Shown here: in pieces, positions 1-9,090 of the stretch
How positions within the stretch are numbered: position 1 is the first letter of the stretch
Layout of the letters: every line of letters begins with the position of its first letter
Source: Caryophanon latum
Lineage (GTDB): Bacteria; Bacillota; Bacilli; Bacillales_A; Planococcaceae
Direction of reading: 5' to 3'
Assembly (NCBI RefSeq): GCF_001700325.1
Contig: NZ_MATO01000012.1
Span: 56,999-120,998 of the forward strand
DNA: 64,000 nt
Made by a program: the position numbers and the translations under genes
The notes under the pieces: generated by a model
The model's database searches: none
What the model was told of the DNA's origin: nothing
Seen by the model: only the letters and a program-made list of their open reading frames with translations

Positions 1-2
1 GT

Positions 3-56
3 GCACAAATTATGATTGATGGTTGGCAATCAGAAATTTCGCTCAGTGAATATTAA
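3..56 (+). CDS. C-terminal tail of an upstream gene (partial)
   Basis: An open frame runs in from the left edge and stops at TAA 54-56, giving a tail ending DGWQSEISLSEY. The next gene follows 30 bases later behind its own ribosome binding site. The frame is too short to identify a family; it could also be chance. Confidence 0.35.
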   Translation, partial: AQIMIDGWQSEISLSEY

Positions 57-86
57 TAGAGACGTTAGTAAGCGGGGGGAAAATAA

Positions 87-1799
87 ATGAATAAATTGTT
101 TAAAAATGCAACAATGATTCGTACGAAAATGAATTTCATTTTATTTAACGTTATTATTATGATGATGGCGGTCATTGCAGTGTATAACTACAATGAATCA
201 AAAAATAATTTGATTGAAAGCGTTGAAAATAAAATGTATTCAGATTTAAAGCTTGGTGATGCGTATATTAATGCGCAGTTCCCAGGGGATTGGCAAATAA
301 TCGATGGTGAGTTGCATAAAGGCGAATTAAACGTCGTTGGGGACACAGCGATTGTTGATAATATTCGTGAATTAACGAATGGTAACTTAGCGTCGATTTT
401 CCAAGATCGCACACGTATTAGTACAAACATTATCGGTGATGGTGAACGTGCACTAAATACCGAAGTTTCAGAAGAAGTAGCAAAAGTTGTTATCGATGAA
501 AAAACGCGTTACATCGGTACAGCAACAGTAGTCGGTGAAGAAGCGATTGCGGTGTATGAGCCAATTTTAGACAAAAACGATAACGTCATTGGCATTTGGT
601 CAACAGCTGTTCCCGTTGCGCCTTACTTAAATATTTTAAATGAAGGATTATGGATTGAAATTGGGATTAATATATTACTTGCATTTTTAGCGATTGTTGC
701 GATTAGCACATATGTAGAGTACGGCTTATCACGTCCGCTGAAAAAACTAGCGCAAAATGCGAACGACTTAGCGAATTTAAATTTAAACGGGCGTATTTTA
801 GAAATTGAAGGTAAAGACGAAATGGCAGAGTTGGCGAATTCGTTTAAAAAAGTACAGCTTCAGCTAAAAGAAACGATTCAGCTCGTATCTGAAAGTGCTG
901 ACCAAGTAGCAACATCATCGGTAACATTATCAGAATCTTCTGCACAGACGAGCGATGCATCAAGCCAAATTGCGATTTCGATGAACGATTTAGCAGAAGG
1001 TACGACCGATCAATCTGACCAAATCGACGTATTATTAAATGAAGTAAACCATACGATTGAAGAAGTAGAGTCTTGCTTAAAAATTGCAGAGCAAGCACTT
1101 GTGAACGCGACAGCATCAACAGACATCGCAAGACAAGGGGAGGCTGCAATTAGCGAAGCGATTCGCCATTTAAGTACAGTAACACAAACCGTTTCGTATG
1201 CGACAGACTCGATTCAAAAGCTCGGCAAACGCTCAGAAGAAATCGGTGGCATCATTACGGTTATTACAGGCATTGCAGACCAAACGAATTTACTTGCATT
1301 AAACGCAGCGATTGAAGCGGCTCGTGCAGGCGACCAAGGAAAAGGCTTTGCGGTCGTAGCGTCAGAAGTTCGCAAGCTAGCTGAACAGTCTCGTGATGCG
1401 TCAGGGCAAATTACAGAGCTTATTAACGACATTCAAGCAGAAACGTCCGTAACGGTGCGCACGATGGAAAGTAACTTACTCGCAGTAGAAGAGCAAGTGC
1501 AAATTATTAATAAAGGTGGCGAGGCGTTAGAGAAGATTGTAACGCGTGTAGCTGAAACAGAGGATAACGTCCACCAAATGAAATCAGCGTTTGAACATGT
1601 ACATACAAGCTCTGAAAATGTACAAGTTGCGCTTAAAACAATTACGCACATTATTGAAAATACAGCGGCGGCAACAGAGCAAGTCGCAGCAACTACAGAG
1701 GAGCAACATACGACGGTTGAGGAGCTACATTTAAGCTCAGAGGCGCTGTCACACGTTGCGACGACGTTACAAAAAGAAGTAGGCAAGTTCCAACTATAA
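87..1799 (+). CDS. Methyl-accepting chemotaxis protein
   Basis: Membrane chemoreceptor that passes ligand signals to the CheA/CheW kinase array. Membrane segments lie near residues 16-35 and 188-208 and enclose an extracellular domain of about 150 residues of Cache type. A HAMP linker follows (about 209-262), then a long helical signalling domain whose conserved hairpin tip ([18 protein letters not shown], from about residue 396) is intact. Length 570 is normal for the family. A GGGGGG-rich ribosome binding site precedes the ATG. The ligand cannot be told from sequence. No chemotaxis genes lie nearby, so it looks like a stand-alone receptor gene ended by the hairpin just downstream. Confidence 0.95.
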   Translation: MNKLFKNATMIRTKMNFILFNVIIMMMAVIAVYNYNESKNNLIESVENKMYSDLKLGDAYINAQFPGDWQIIDGELHKGELNVVGDTAIVDNIRELTNGNLASIFQDRTRISTNIIGDGERALNTEVSEEVAKVVIDEKTRYIGTATVVGEEAIAVYEPILDKNDNVIGIWSTAVPVAPYLNILNEGLWIEIGINILLAFLAIVAISTYVEYGLSRPLKKLAQNANDLANLNLNGRILEIEGKDEMAELANSFKKVQLQLKETIQLVSESADQVATSSVTLSESSAQTSDASSQIAISMNDLAEGTTDQSDQIDVLLNEVNHTIEEVESCLKIAEQALVNATASTDIARQGEAAISEAIRHLSTVTQTVSYATDSIQKLGKRSEEIGGIITVITGIADQTNLLALNAAIEAARAGDQGKGFAVVASEVRKLAEQSRDASGQITELINDIQAETSVTVRTMESNLLAVEEQVQIINKGGEALEKIVTRVAETEDNVHQMKSAFEHVHTSSENVQVALKTITHIIENTAAATEQVAATTEEQHTTVEELHLSSEALSHVATTLQKEVGKFQL

Positions 1800-1804
1800 C
1801 GTTT

Positions 1805-1846
1805 AAAGGCTGTGCACACGCGTGGAGACGCGTCGCACAGCCTTTT
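1805..1846. terminator. Bidirectional terminator
   Basis: AAAGGCTGTGC pairs with GCACAGCCTTT, with an inner ACGCGT repeat, followed by T residues. It sits between the convergent chemoreceptor and small membrane protein genes and can serve both. Confidence 0.85.
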
Positions 1847-1847
1847 G

Positions 1848-2042
1848 TTATGTCTTTTTCCAGTTCGCATGGTCGCGACCGGTGAACGAATCTGCCATAA
1901 TGCCAAGTATGCCCCCGAAAAACGCACCGAGCGCAAGGCTAGCAGGAATTAAATCGGTCCAAAAGATTCCAACGACTAAGCCGACAACTGCTCCAACAAT
2001 AATAAACATGACGATAAAAGTATTTTTCAAAAGTGCTTGCAT
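1848..2042 (-). CDS. Small two-helix membrane protein
   Basis: A 64-residue protein with two hydrophobic segments (about residues 8-27 and 32-50) separated by a short polar turn, ending in a polar tail. Glycine-rich helices (GAVVGLVVG, GAFFGGILG) suggest close helix packing. The start is supported by GAAGGGAG seven bases upstream on the minus strand. I do not recognise the family and assign no function. It faces the chemoreceptor gene and shares its terminator; the rnhC remnant lies directly upstream. Confidence 0.6.
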   Translation of the reverse strand: MQALLKNTFIVMFIIVGAVVGLVVGIFWTDLIPASLALGAFFGGILGIMADSFTGRDHANWKKT

Positions 2043-2064
2043 GTACAGGCTCCCTTCTAAAAAT

Positions 2065-2824
2065 AATACTTGCTAGTTTCATTGTACGAAGGAACGGCAC
2101 GAATAACAACATTATTGTAAGATTTTAACGTGCTAACATCGCTTTCATTTTCTTTTGTGAGCAGTCCTTTGTCGCAGTACGAGCAACCTATAATCGAGCG
2201 CCTGCATTAAATGAGGCACAATTTTTTGCATGCACGCATCGGTTAGCTCCTTCGAGTCGCGTACATCTCATTTGCGCCGCCGCTTAAATTTATCGTTTGG
2301 CACGTACATAGCAGCAACGGCAATCGAACCGAAATAATTGCCCGTACTTGTTTTATAAAAGCCGGCTACCGATAAGTTCGCAAAGCTCGGCGGCAATACG
2401 TCGTCTATATTGGATGCTTTTTTCTTTTGCGGTTTACTTACTGTATAGACGGTGAATGTTTTCGAGTTTTGTTAGTTGGCTCTTCACATCGAGGCACGCT
2501 TCGGCTTAAGCTTCCTCGCTACGATGCGGGGTCTTGAGGCACGAGCTATTCCCGCTGGAGTCCTCCTCTTGTTTCGAGCCTCGTTCGCATTTTACATTTC
2601 AATCACCTTGTATATAGTTCTCATGATAAACTTCAATCATCGTCTATATGGTAATGCGATTTACTATTTTTTAGCTGCTTGCTCGGAACATGACTTTACG
2701 TGTACGATAGCTCGTAACGACAGCATTCGGCAGCTTCATAGCGAAGATGACGCCTCGTGCTTGTCGCAGTATAGTGCATACGCTATTGCTCCGTTTTGGG
2801 AAGCTGTAACATAATCGTTAACAT
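2065..2824 (-). pseudogene. rnhC: Decayed RNase HIII gene (rnhC)
   Basis: On the minus strand, fragments of an RnhC-like protein follow in order but in different frames with stops. Near 2824 an ATG behind AAAAGGA starts MLTIMLQLPKTEQ then a stop; next comes AVVTSYRTRKVMFRASS (N-terminal domain), then SVAGFYKTSTGNYFG, then RDSKELTDACMQKIVPHL and DYRLLVLRQ. In working RnhC the third piece reads GSDEVGTGDYFG; here both catalytic acids are gone. The C-terminal half is missing. A 177-bp repeat element splits the N- and C-parts. In B. subtilis rnhC lies divergent to zapA, exactly this place. The identification by homology is from memory of the family. Confidence 0.85.
2441..2617 (-). mobile_element. 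MITE-like element inserted in rnhC remnant
   Basis: A 177-bp block with terminal inverted repeats of about 18 bp: in minus-strand orientation it begins CTATATACAAGGTGATTG and ends CATTCACCGTCTATACAG. It aligns over its length with the copy at 14656-14829, including the inner GAGGCTCGAAACAAGAGG and GCCTCGATGTG blocks. It contains no gene. It interrupts the rnhC remnant, so it moved in or arose there after the gene was an rnhC. Confidence 0.75.
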
Positions 2825-2991
2825 GTTCATTGTCCTTTTTTTGGTGACTACCTTCGTTTGCAATTCACAACGTAGCGGTATTCATGGTATCATAAACAGT
2901 AGATTTTTCTGAAGTATATTTCACTAATTGTAAACGTTAGACGCCATTTTGACGACTGTTCAACTTGGCATGCAAAAGAGGGGGCATGGCA

Positions 2992-3252
2992 ATGAGTAAT
3001 CCAGTAAGAAACCGTATTGAAGTTATGATTCGCGGTACGTCGTATGTCATTGTGGGGAAAGAATCACCAGAGCATATTCGTCTAGTGGCAGCACTTGTAG
3101 ATGAGAAGATGAAGGAAATTAGCAATCATAATGCGTATTTAGATACGACGCGTTTAGCGGTGCTCACAGCTGTTAATGCAGTGAACGAATATGTGGAGCT
3201 TCAAAAGCACGTCGAACAATTGGAACAACAACTGAAAAAACTGAAAGGCTGA
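2992..3252 (+). CDS. zapA: Cell division protein ZapA
   Basis: An 86-residue protein that binds FtsZ and promotes Z-ring bundling. The N-terminal globular part contains RGTSYVIVGKESPEHIRLVA and DEKMKEI, typical of Bacillus ZapA (YshA); the C-terminus (VELQKHVEQLEQQLKKLKG) is a coiled coil for tetramer formation. I chose ATG 2992 because GAGGGGG lies seven bases upstream; ATG 2986 is too close to it. It is followed four bases later by cvpA, and rnhC remains divergent upstream, as in B. subtilis. Confidence 0.92.
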   Translation: MSNPVRNRIEVMIRGTSYVIVGKESPEHIRLVAALVDEKMKEISNHNAYLDTTRLAVLTAVNAVNEYVELQKHVEQLEQQLKKLKG

Positions 3253-3256
3253 GATT

Positions 3257-3793
3257 ATGATTGATTTATTCATATTGATTACGTTAATTGCGAGTGCTAT
3301 CGTCGGCATGCGTCGGGGCTTACTTGTTCAAAGTATTCACTTAGTAGGCGTGATAGCAGCACTTATCGTAGCAGGTGTGTTTTATCGACCACTTGCAAAA
3401 AGCTTTGAAATGCTCATTCCGTACCCAGGTGTATCAGGAGGCATGGCGCTTATTATTCCAACAGAGGGCATGGACATTGATCGCACATTTTATCGTATAT
3501 TTGCGTACGTCCTTATTTTCATCGTCGCAAAAGTTGTCATACAAGTGATCGCCTCGGCATTTAATAAATATGCCTACTTGCCGCTTTTTAAAAATTGGAA
3601 TCGTATTATTGGCGCACTGCTAGCTATGATCGAAGTTTATATCGTGTTATATATGGTGCTCAATGTACTCGCTATGTTACCATTACAAAGTATGATTGAC
3701 CGATTAGATGGCTCATTGTTTGTGAGCTTTATCGTCAATCATTCGCCAATTTTTTCGATGATTTTTGAAAATATGTGGTACTTATACATTTAA
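3257..3793 (+). CDS. CvpA family membrane protein
   Basis: A 178-residue integral membrane protein with four hydrophobic segments (about residues 3-20, 22-42, 74-95 and 112-133). It begins MIDLFILITLIASAIVGMRRG, matching the CvpA/YshB family (first named for colicin V production; the true role in Firmicutes is unclear). Translation is probably coupled to zapA, four bases upstream. A strong terminator follows, so zapA-cvpA form a two-gene unit here. Confidence 0.88.
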   Translation: MIDLFILITLIASAIVGMRRGLLVQSIHLVGVIAALIVAGVFYRPLAKSFEMLIPYPGVSGGMALIIPTEGMDIDRTFYRIFAYVLIFIVAKVVIQVIASAFNKYAYLPLFKNWNRIIGALLAMIEVYIVLYMVLNVLAMLPLQSMIDRLDGSLFVSFIVNHSPIFSMIFENMWYLYI

Positions 3794-3810
3794 TACGGCA
3801 CAAGCTGTCA

Positions 3811-3849
3811 AAAGGAGTTGTCCAACGTGCTTGGATGAACTCCTTTTTT
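3811..3849 (+). terminator. Rho-independent terminator after cvpA
   Basis: Hairpin AAAGGAGTTGTCCAA/TTGGATGAACTCCTTT followed by a run of T. It separates zapA-cvpA from polX. Confidence 0.88.
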
Positions 3850-3871
3850 CATGAAGCGAGGAGGAAAAAAC

Positions 3872-5581
3872 ATGAACAAAAAAACGATTATTCGTACACT
3901 CGAAAAAATCGCGCTATATTTAGAGCTGCGTGGTGAAAATCCATTTAAAGTGTCCGCGTTTCGTAAAGCAGCTGCGGCACTTGAAGGAGACGAACGCTCA
4001 TTAGCAGAAATGGATGACGTCACAAAGCTAAAAGGCATCGGTAAAGGAACAGCAGCAGTTATTACGGAGCTTGTTGAAACAGGTGTCTCAAGCGTTTTAG
4101 TTGAACTAGAGGAGCAAACCCCAAAAGGCTTAATCCCGCTCATGAAGCTGCCAGGCCTCGGTGGCAAAAAGCTTGCAAAACTATATAACGAGCTCGGCAT
4201 CGATTCAGCAGAAGCATTGCAAGCAGCGTGTGAGGAAGGGAAAGTCCAGCAGCTTGCAGGCTTTGGGGCAAAAACAGAGGAGAAAATTTTAAAGGAGCTC
4301 GCAAATTTTGGCACTCGTGCAGAGCGTCTACCGATTTGGCAGTTGGAGCCGGTCGTCCTCGAAATTGAAACGTTGCTGCAATCGATTGTGGAAGTGGAGA
4401 GCGCATCGGTAGCTGGATCATTTCGCCGCGTGAAGGAAACGAGCAAGGACATCGACTTCATCGTCGCAACGAGCGCACCACAAGCTGTACGTGAGCAACT
4501 GTTAGCATCACTGCCGGTACTTGAAATTGTCGCAGCAGGGGATACGAAAATTTCGGTCGTGTTAGATAAAGAGGAGCCAGTGAGCGTGGACTTCCGCTTA
4601 GTAACGTTAGATGCGTACGCTTCGGCATTGCATCATTTCACCGGCTCAAAGGATCATAACGTGCGCATGCGCCAGTTAGCAAAATCAATGAATCAAAAAA
4701 TTAGCGAGTACGGTGTCGAGCAAGAAGATGGCAGCGTCGTAACGTTCGATAGCGAGGAAGCGTTTTTTGCGCATTTCAACTTGCCGTTCATTCCGCCGAC
4801 TGTGCGCGAATCAGGCAATGAGCTAGAGCGACTTGAAGAGCTTTCGCAGCTAGCATCACGCGCCGATATTCAAGCAGATTTACACATGCATACGACGTGG
4901 TCAGACGGGGCGCATTCGGTCGCTGAAATGGGCGAGGCGTTAATTGCGCAAGGCTACTCCTATAGCGTCATTACCGACCACTCGCAATATTTGAAAGTCG
5001 CAAACGGCTTAACGCCAGCACGTCTGCAAAAGCAACGCGTCGAAATTGATGCGTTTAACGAAGCGAATGGGCAGTTTCGTTTATATGCCGGGACAGAAAT
5101 GGACATTTTACCAGACGGCTCACTCGATTTTAGCGACGACGTATTAAAGGAGCTTGATTTTGTTATCGCATCGATTCACTCAAGCTTCTCGCAGCCACAG
5201 GAGCAAATTATGGCACGACTCGAAGCGGCAATGACGAATCCATACGTTCATATGATTGCTCATCCGACAGGGCGCATCGTCGGTGAACGACCAGGTTACG
5301 ACCCAGACGTCAAAACGTTAATCGAATGGGCAAAGGCGTACGACAAAATTTTAGAGTTAAACGCTAATCCGTACCGCTTAGATTTAGCTGTTGAGCATTT
5401 ACAATACGCGATGGAGCTTGGCGTGAAAATTGCAATCAACACCGACGCACACGCCATCGACCAGCTGCGTTTTATGGACTTAGGCGTACGCTACAGCCAA
5501 AAAGCGTGGGTGAAGAAGGAGTTAATCGTTAACACGTGGACAAAGGAGCAATTTGAGGCGTATATTCGTAGGAATAAGTAA
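3872..5581 (+). CDS. polX: DNA polymerase/3'-5' exonuclease PolX
   Basis: Family X polymerase for gap filling in base excision repair, fused to a PHP-type exonuclease. Helix-hairpin-helix motifs (LKGIGKGTAAVI, LPGLGGKKLAKLY) and the nucleotidyltransferase core (SFRRVKETSKDIDF, with the metal-binding aspartates) are in the first 320 residues. The PHP domain starts near residue 340 with ADLHMHTTWSDGAH and contains ITDHSQ and INTDAHA. The start at 3872 is set by GAGGAGG upstream; an in-frame ATG at 3851 has no ribosome binding site. The resulting 569 residues match the family length. mutS2 follows after a 470-base repeat-filled gap. Confidence 0.95.
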   Translation: MNKKTIIRTLEKIALYLELRGENPFKVSAFRKAAAALEGDERSLAEMDDVTKLKGIGKGTAAVITELVETGVSSVLVELEEQTPKGLIPLMKLPGLGGKKLAKLYNELGIDSAEALQAACEEGKVQQLAGFGAKTEEKILKELANFGTRAERLPIWQLEPVVLEIETLLQSIVEVESASVAGSFRRVKETSKDIDFIVATSAPQAVREQLLASLPVLEIVAAGDTKISVVLDKEEPVSVDFRLVTLDAYASALHHFTGSKDHNVRMRQLAKSMNQKISEYGVEQEDGSVVTFDSEEAFFAHFNLPFIPPTVRESGNELERLEELSQLASRADIQADLHMHTTWSDGAHSVAEMGEALIAQGYSYSVITDHSQYLKVANGLTPARLQKQRVEIDAFNEANGQFRLYAGTEMDILPDGSLDFSDDVLKELDFVIASIHSSFSQPQEQIMARLEAAMTNPYVHMIAHPTGRIVGERPGYDPDVKTLIEWAKAYDKILELNANPYRLDLAVEHLQYAMELGVKIAINTDAHAIDQLRFMDLGVRYSQKAWVKKELIVNTWTKEQFEAYIRRNK

Positions 5582-5600
5582 TAACTTACTGCATTAATTG

Positions 5601-5700
5601 TGTTGATACGCCATTCAATTGGCAGTGCGTCGTTTGCGGCTAGCTTTGTCTCTGTGGTTACTTGAGACAGATTGTAATGTATAAAAATGGCGTGTCAACA
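5601..5700. repeat. Long inverted repeat in polX-mutS2 gap
   Basis: TGTTGATACGCCATT (5601-5615) pairs with AATGGCGTGTCAACA (5686-5700), 14 of 15 matching, with an inner GTCTC/GAGAC stem at 5648-5668. It has no T run, so it is not a standard terminator. Function unknown. Confidence 0.6.
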
Positions 5701-5750
5701 TAACTGAATGATGAATTTATTTCAAAATAGGTGTTGGTCATATATCCATG

Positions 5751-5806
5751 CATGTTCTGCAATGGAGGCGGCGCCCGCGAAAAGTGTCCGCCGAAATGAA
5801 AGAACT
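5751..5806. repeat. Short interspersed repeat (CATGTTCT-ended class)
   Basis: A compact copy beginning CATGTTCT, with GGAGGCGGCGCCCGCGAAAA and GTCCGCCGAAATGAAAGAAC, matching the ends of the longer copy at 14850-15014. Confidence 0.6.
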
Positions 5807-5908
5807 GTTAAGAGCAATATAAAATATCAGGTCTGTTGATTAGCCATTTATATACAGTGAAATCGGTTGTTTTTAGCAACCATCTGGAAATAAATGCTGC
5901 ATATTAAT

Positions 5909-6009
5909 GGCAGTAAGCGTGCGGCGAGACTCCTTGGGGAATAGCGTGAGCGTGAGACTACAGGCTCACGCCACGCCCCAGGAACGCGAGCCGCAAAGCG
6001 CGAACAGCC
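5909..6009. repeat. Interspersed GC-rich repeat upstream of mutS2
   Basis: GC-rich block with inverted pieces (GCGTGCGGC near the left end, GCCGCAAAGCGC near the right) and the shared core GAATAGCGTGAGCGTGAGAC followed by TACAGGCTCACGCCACGCCC, as in other copies in the window. The rest of the 470-base polX-mutS2 gap holds no gene that I can support. Confidence 0.55.
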
Positions 6010-6053
6010 AATAATATACATGAAACAATAACATTCATAAGGGAGGCGTTTTC

Positions 6054-8420
6054 ATGATCGCACAGCGCGCATTGAAAACACTAGAATATAACAAAGTTCG
6101 TGCACAAGTCGCGAACTTTTGTACATCATCAATCGGCAAAAACGCCATTGAAGAGCTTGTACCAGAAACAGAATATGACCGCGTCGTTGAATTACTTGAG
6201 GAAATGGACGAAGGGTTATCAATTTTACGCGTAAAGGCAAACGTACCGATGGGCGGCATTTTCGACGTTCGACCACATGCAAGACGCGCACAAATTGGTG
6301 GGATGCTGTCGGCGATGGAGCTAATGGAAATTGCAAGTACGATTCGTGCAAGCCGCATTTTCCGCGAGTTTATCGAAGGCATCGAGGAAGAGGCAGAACT
6401 TAACATTCCACATTTCATCGAGCGTAAAGAAGCACTTCCTGTTTTAACCGGCATTCAGCACGAAATTAACTCATGCATCGACGACAATGCGCAAGTAATG
6501 GACGCGGCAAGCCAACAGCTACGTCAAATTCGCCAGTCGCTCCGTGCAGAGGAAGCGAAAGTAAAATCGAAGCTTGAAAACTTAGTGCGCGGCGCCAATG
6601 CAGCAAAAATGTTATCGGATGCGATCGTCACAATTCGTAACGACCGCTACGTAATCCCCGTAAAGCAAGAATACCGTCACCATTACGGCGGCATCGTGCA
6701 CGACCAATCGTCATCAGGGCAAACGCTATTTATCGAGCCAGATGCAGTCGTGCAAGCAAACAATGAAGTAAACCGCTTGAAGCTAAAAGAAAAAGCGGAA
6801 ATCGAACGCATTTTAACAGTGCTATCAGGCATGGTAAGTGACATTGCCCACGACCTATTCGTCATGGTGCAAATTTTAGGTGACATTGACGTCATTTTAG
6901 CAAAAGGGAAATATGGACAGGCGAATAAATGTACGATGCCGAAAATGAACAAAGATGGCTACATTCGACTCGTGCGTGCTCGTCACCCACTACTTGATCG
7001 CGAAACAGCCGTTGCGAACACGATTGAATTCGGCAAAGACTACACAGCAATTGTTATTACTGGGCCGAACACAGGTGGTAAAACAGTGACGCTCAAAACG
7101 GTCGGGCTTTGTACGTTAATGGCACAAGCAGGTATTCCAGTGCCAGCGTTAGACGGCTCAGAGCTTGCGGTGTTTGACCAACTATTTGCTGACATTGGCG
7201 ATGAGCAGTCGATCGAGCAAAGCTTATCGACATTCTCCTCTCATATGGTGAACATCGTCGACATTTTATCGAAGTTTGATGAAAACTCACTTGTGTTATT
7301 TGACGAGCTCGGCGCAGGAACGGACCCACAAGAAGGGGCGGCACTTGCGATTTCAATTTTAGATGAAGTAGTCGACCGCGGCGCACGTGTCATGGCGACG
7401 ACGCACTACCCAGAGTTAAAAGCGTACGGCTACAACCGTCCAAACGTCGTGAATGCTTCTGTCGAGTTTGACGTTGAGACATTAAGCCCGACGTATCGAC
7501 TGCTAATCGGTGTACCAGGTCGCTCAAATGCCTTTGAAATTTCAAATCGCTTAGGGTTGCCAAAGTCGATTATCGACCGTGCGAAAAGCTTTACTGGCAC
7601 GGATCGTCATGAGGTTGAGTCGATGATTGCGTCGCTTGAAGAAAGCCGTCGTCGCTCAGAGCGTGAAGCGGACGAGGCGCATGCACTTCTTGAGGAAGCG
7701 GCAACGTTACGTGCAGCGCTAGAGCAAAAGGTGCAGGCATACGAAGATCGTAAAGAAGCGCTTGAAAAGAAAGCGAAAGAAAAAGCGCGTCGCATCGTAG
7801 ACGAGGCAAAGGCAGAATCGGAAAAAATTATTGCCGAGCTGCGAGAAATGAGCAAAAATGCCGCAAAATCGGTGAAAGAACATGAACTTATCGATGCGAA
7901 AAAGCGTTTAGAAGGCGTCGGTCCGAAAGAAAATCGCGTGCTGAAAAAACAAGCACAAGTGCAGGAGCGTCAAGAAAATTTACAAGTTGGCGATGAAGTA
8001 CGCGTGTTGAGCTACGGACAAAAAGGGATGATTTTAGAGAAAAAATCAGACGATGAATACGTCGTGCAAATCGGCATTTTAAAAATGAAGCTTGAGCGCA
8101 GCGATCTGCAATATGTCAAGCCAGAAAAAGAGCAGCCGGTGCGCGCCATGACGAACGTTAAAAATCGCACAGCGCATGTAAAAATGGAACTTGACTTACG
8201 CGGTGAGCGCTATGAGGACGCTATTTTACGCACGGAAAAATACATTGACGATGCGCTGCTTGCAAATTATCACCGCGTATCAATTATTCACGGAAAAGGA
8301 ACAGGTGCGCTCCGTCAAGGCATTCAAACGTATTTAAAAGGACATAGCCGCGTCAAAGGATTCCGATTTGGTGAAGCAGGTGAAGGTGGCTATGGCGTAA
8401 CAGTTGTCGAGCTGAAATAA
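6054..8420 (+). CDS. mutS2: Endonuclease MutS2
   Basis: A 788-residue MutS paralogue of the anti-recombination / ribosome rescue family. The ATPase domain carries the Walker A motif GPNTGGKTVTLKT (about residues 337-349), VLFDELGAGTDP (Walker B) and TTHYPELK. A charged coiled coil spans about 515-640. The C-terminal Smr nuclease domain (LDLRGERYEDA, then IIHGKGTGALRQGI) fills roughly the last 75 residues. Like other MutS2 it lacks the N-terminal mismatch-binding domain of MutS. The ATG is supported by GGGAGGCG upstream. Place after polX is conserved in Bacillales. Confidence 0.96.
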   Translation: MIAQRALKTLEYNKVRAQVANFCTSSIGKNAIEELVPETEYDRVVELLEEMDEGLSILRVKANVPMGGIFDVRPHARRAQIGGMLSAMELMEIASTIRASRIFREFIEGIEEEAELNIPHFIERKEALPVLTGIQHEINSCIDDNAQVMDAASQQLRQIRQSLRAEEAKVKSKLENLVRGANAAKMLSDAIVTIRNDRYVIPVKQEYRHHYGGIVHDQSSSGQTLFIEPDAVVQANNEVNRLKLKEKAEIERILTVLSGMVSDIAHDLFVMVQILGDIDVILAKGKYGQANKCTMPKMNKDGYIRLVRARHPLLDRETAVANTIEFGKDYTAIVITGPNTGGKTVTLKTVGLCTLMAQAGIPVPALDGSELAVFDQLFADIGDEQSIEQSLSTFSSHMVNIVDILSKFDENSLVLFDELGAGTDPQEGAALAISILDEVVDRGARVMATTHYPELKAYGYNRPNVVNASVEFDVETLSPTYRLLIGVPGRSNAFEISNRLGLPKSIIDRAKSFTGTDRHEVESMIASLEESRRRSEREADEAHALLEEAATLRAALEQKVQAYEDRKEALEKKAKEKARRIVDEAKAESEKIIAELREMSKNAAKSVKEHELIDAKKRLEGVGPKENRVLKKQAQVQERQENLQVGDEVRVLSYGQKGMILEKKSDDEYVVQIGILKMKLERSDLQYVKPEKEQPVRAMTNVKNRTAHVKMELDLRGERYEDAILRTEKYIDDALLANYHRVSIIHGKGTGALRQGIQTYLKGHSRVKGFRFGEAGEGGYGVTVVELK

Positions 8421-8430
8421 TGTAAAAAAT

Positions 8431-8646
8431 GGTTCATTACCGTAAGCTAGGGCTGACGCATAAAGGTTGCTTGAAGCAAGAGGCGGACCCGAGCGGCAAC
8501 AGCTTCGTGACTCAAGACGACGTAGGAGCGGTGAGGAGGCTTGAGGAAGGCGATAAACGCCGCTACACGAGTCATCACGTTCATGACGAATATCGTGTTC
8601 GCCTCTGAGCCCGCGGAAAGCAACGATAAGTTATGGTGAAGAGCTT
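8431..8646. repeat. Interspersed repeat (TTCAxxACCGTAAGCT-ended class)
   Basis: Begins GGTTCATTACCGTAAGCTAG and ends AAGTTATGGTGAAGAGC; the ends are imperfect inverted repeats of each other. Inner blocks GAAGCAAGAGGCGGAC, TTCATGACGAATATCGTGTT and GCCCGCGGAAAGCAAC are shared with copies at 23084-23275 and 63489-63592. It fills the gap between mutS2 and the DUF350 gene. Confidence 0.65.
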
Positions 8647-8670
8647 AAAAAATGAAAAGGGGAGGCGCGT

Positions 8671-9081
8671 ATGGAACGGTTTTGGACACACCCAATGGTT
8701 GAAACAGCAGGGTATTTTAGCGTCGTTATATTATGTTTAGTATTATCAATGGCGCTTTTTGAAGTTGTCACGAAGTATAAAAATTGGGAAGAAATTAAAA
8801 GAGGTAACGTGGCGGTCGCACTCGCAACGGGCGGTAAAATATTAGGCATTTGTAACATTTTCCGCTACTCAATTGCCCAGCACTCCACGCTGCTTGAAAT
8901 GCTTGGCTGGGGCTTGTTCGGCTTTGTGCTCCTTATTTTTGCGTACTTTTTATTCGAATTTTTCACACCGCGCTTTAACGTCGATGAGGAAATTGCAAAC
9001 GACAATCGCTCGGTCGGCTTCATTTCGTTTACAATTTCACTTGGCTTATCGTTCGTTATCGGCGTAAGCATCGGATCGTGA
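8671..9081 (+). CDS. DUF350 family membrane protein (YshE-like)
   Basis: A 136-residue membrane protein with four hydrophobic segments (about residues 13-32, 53-70, 77-95 and 112-132). Place between mutS2 and the long-chain acyl-CoA ligase gene, and size, match B. subtilis YshE, a DUF350 protein of unknown function. Start chosen by AGGGGAGG eight bases upstream. A 28-residue membrane miniprotein follows nine bases downstream and probably shares its transcript. Confidence 0.8.
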   Translation: MERFWTHPMVETAGYFSVVILCLVLSMALFEVVTKYKNWEEIKRGNVAVALATGGKILGICNIFRYSIAQHSTLLEMLGWGLFGFVLLIFAYFLFEFFTPRFNVDEEIANDNRSVGFISFTISLGLSFVIGVSIGS

Positions 9082-9090
9082 GGTGATGAC

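Noticed and set aside
1433..1936. Minus-strand open frame of 167 codons over the chemoreceptor gene
   Set aside because: It is a shadow of the conserved signalling domain; composition is Ser/Cys/Thr-rich without a family, and there is no ribosome binding site.
2476..2814. Plus-strand open frame of 112 codons upstream of zapA
   Set aside because: It crosses the repeat element and the antisense of the rnhC remnant; no ribosome binding site or protein signature.
3808..4461. Minus-strand frame of 217 codons opposite polX
   Set aside because: Antisense of a well-supported gene, low-complexity serine-rich product.
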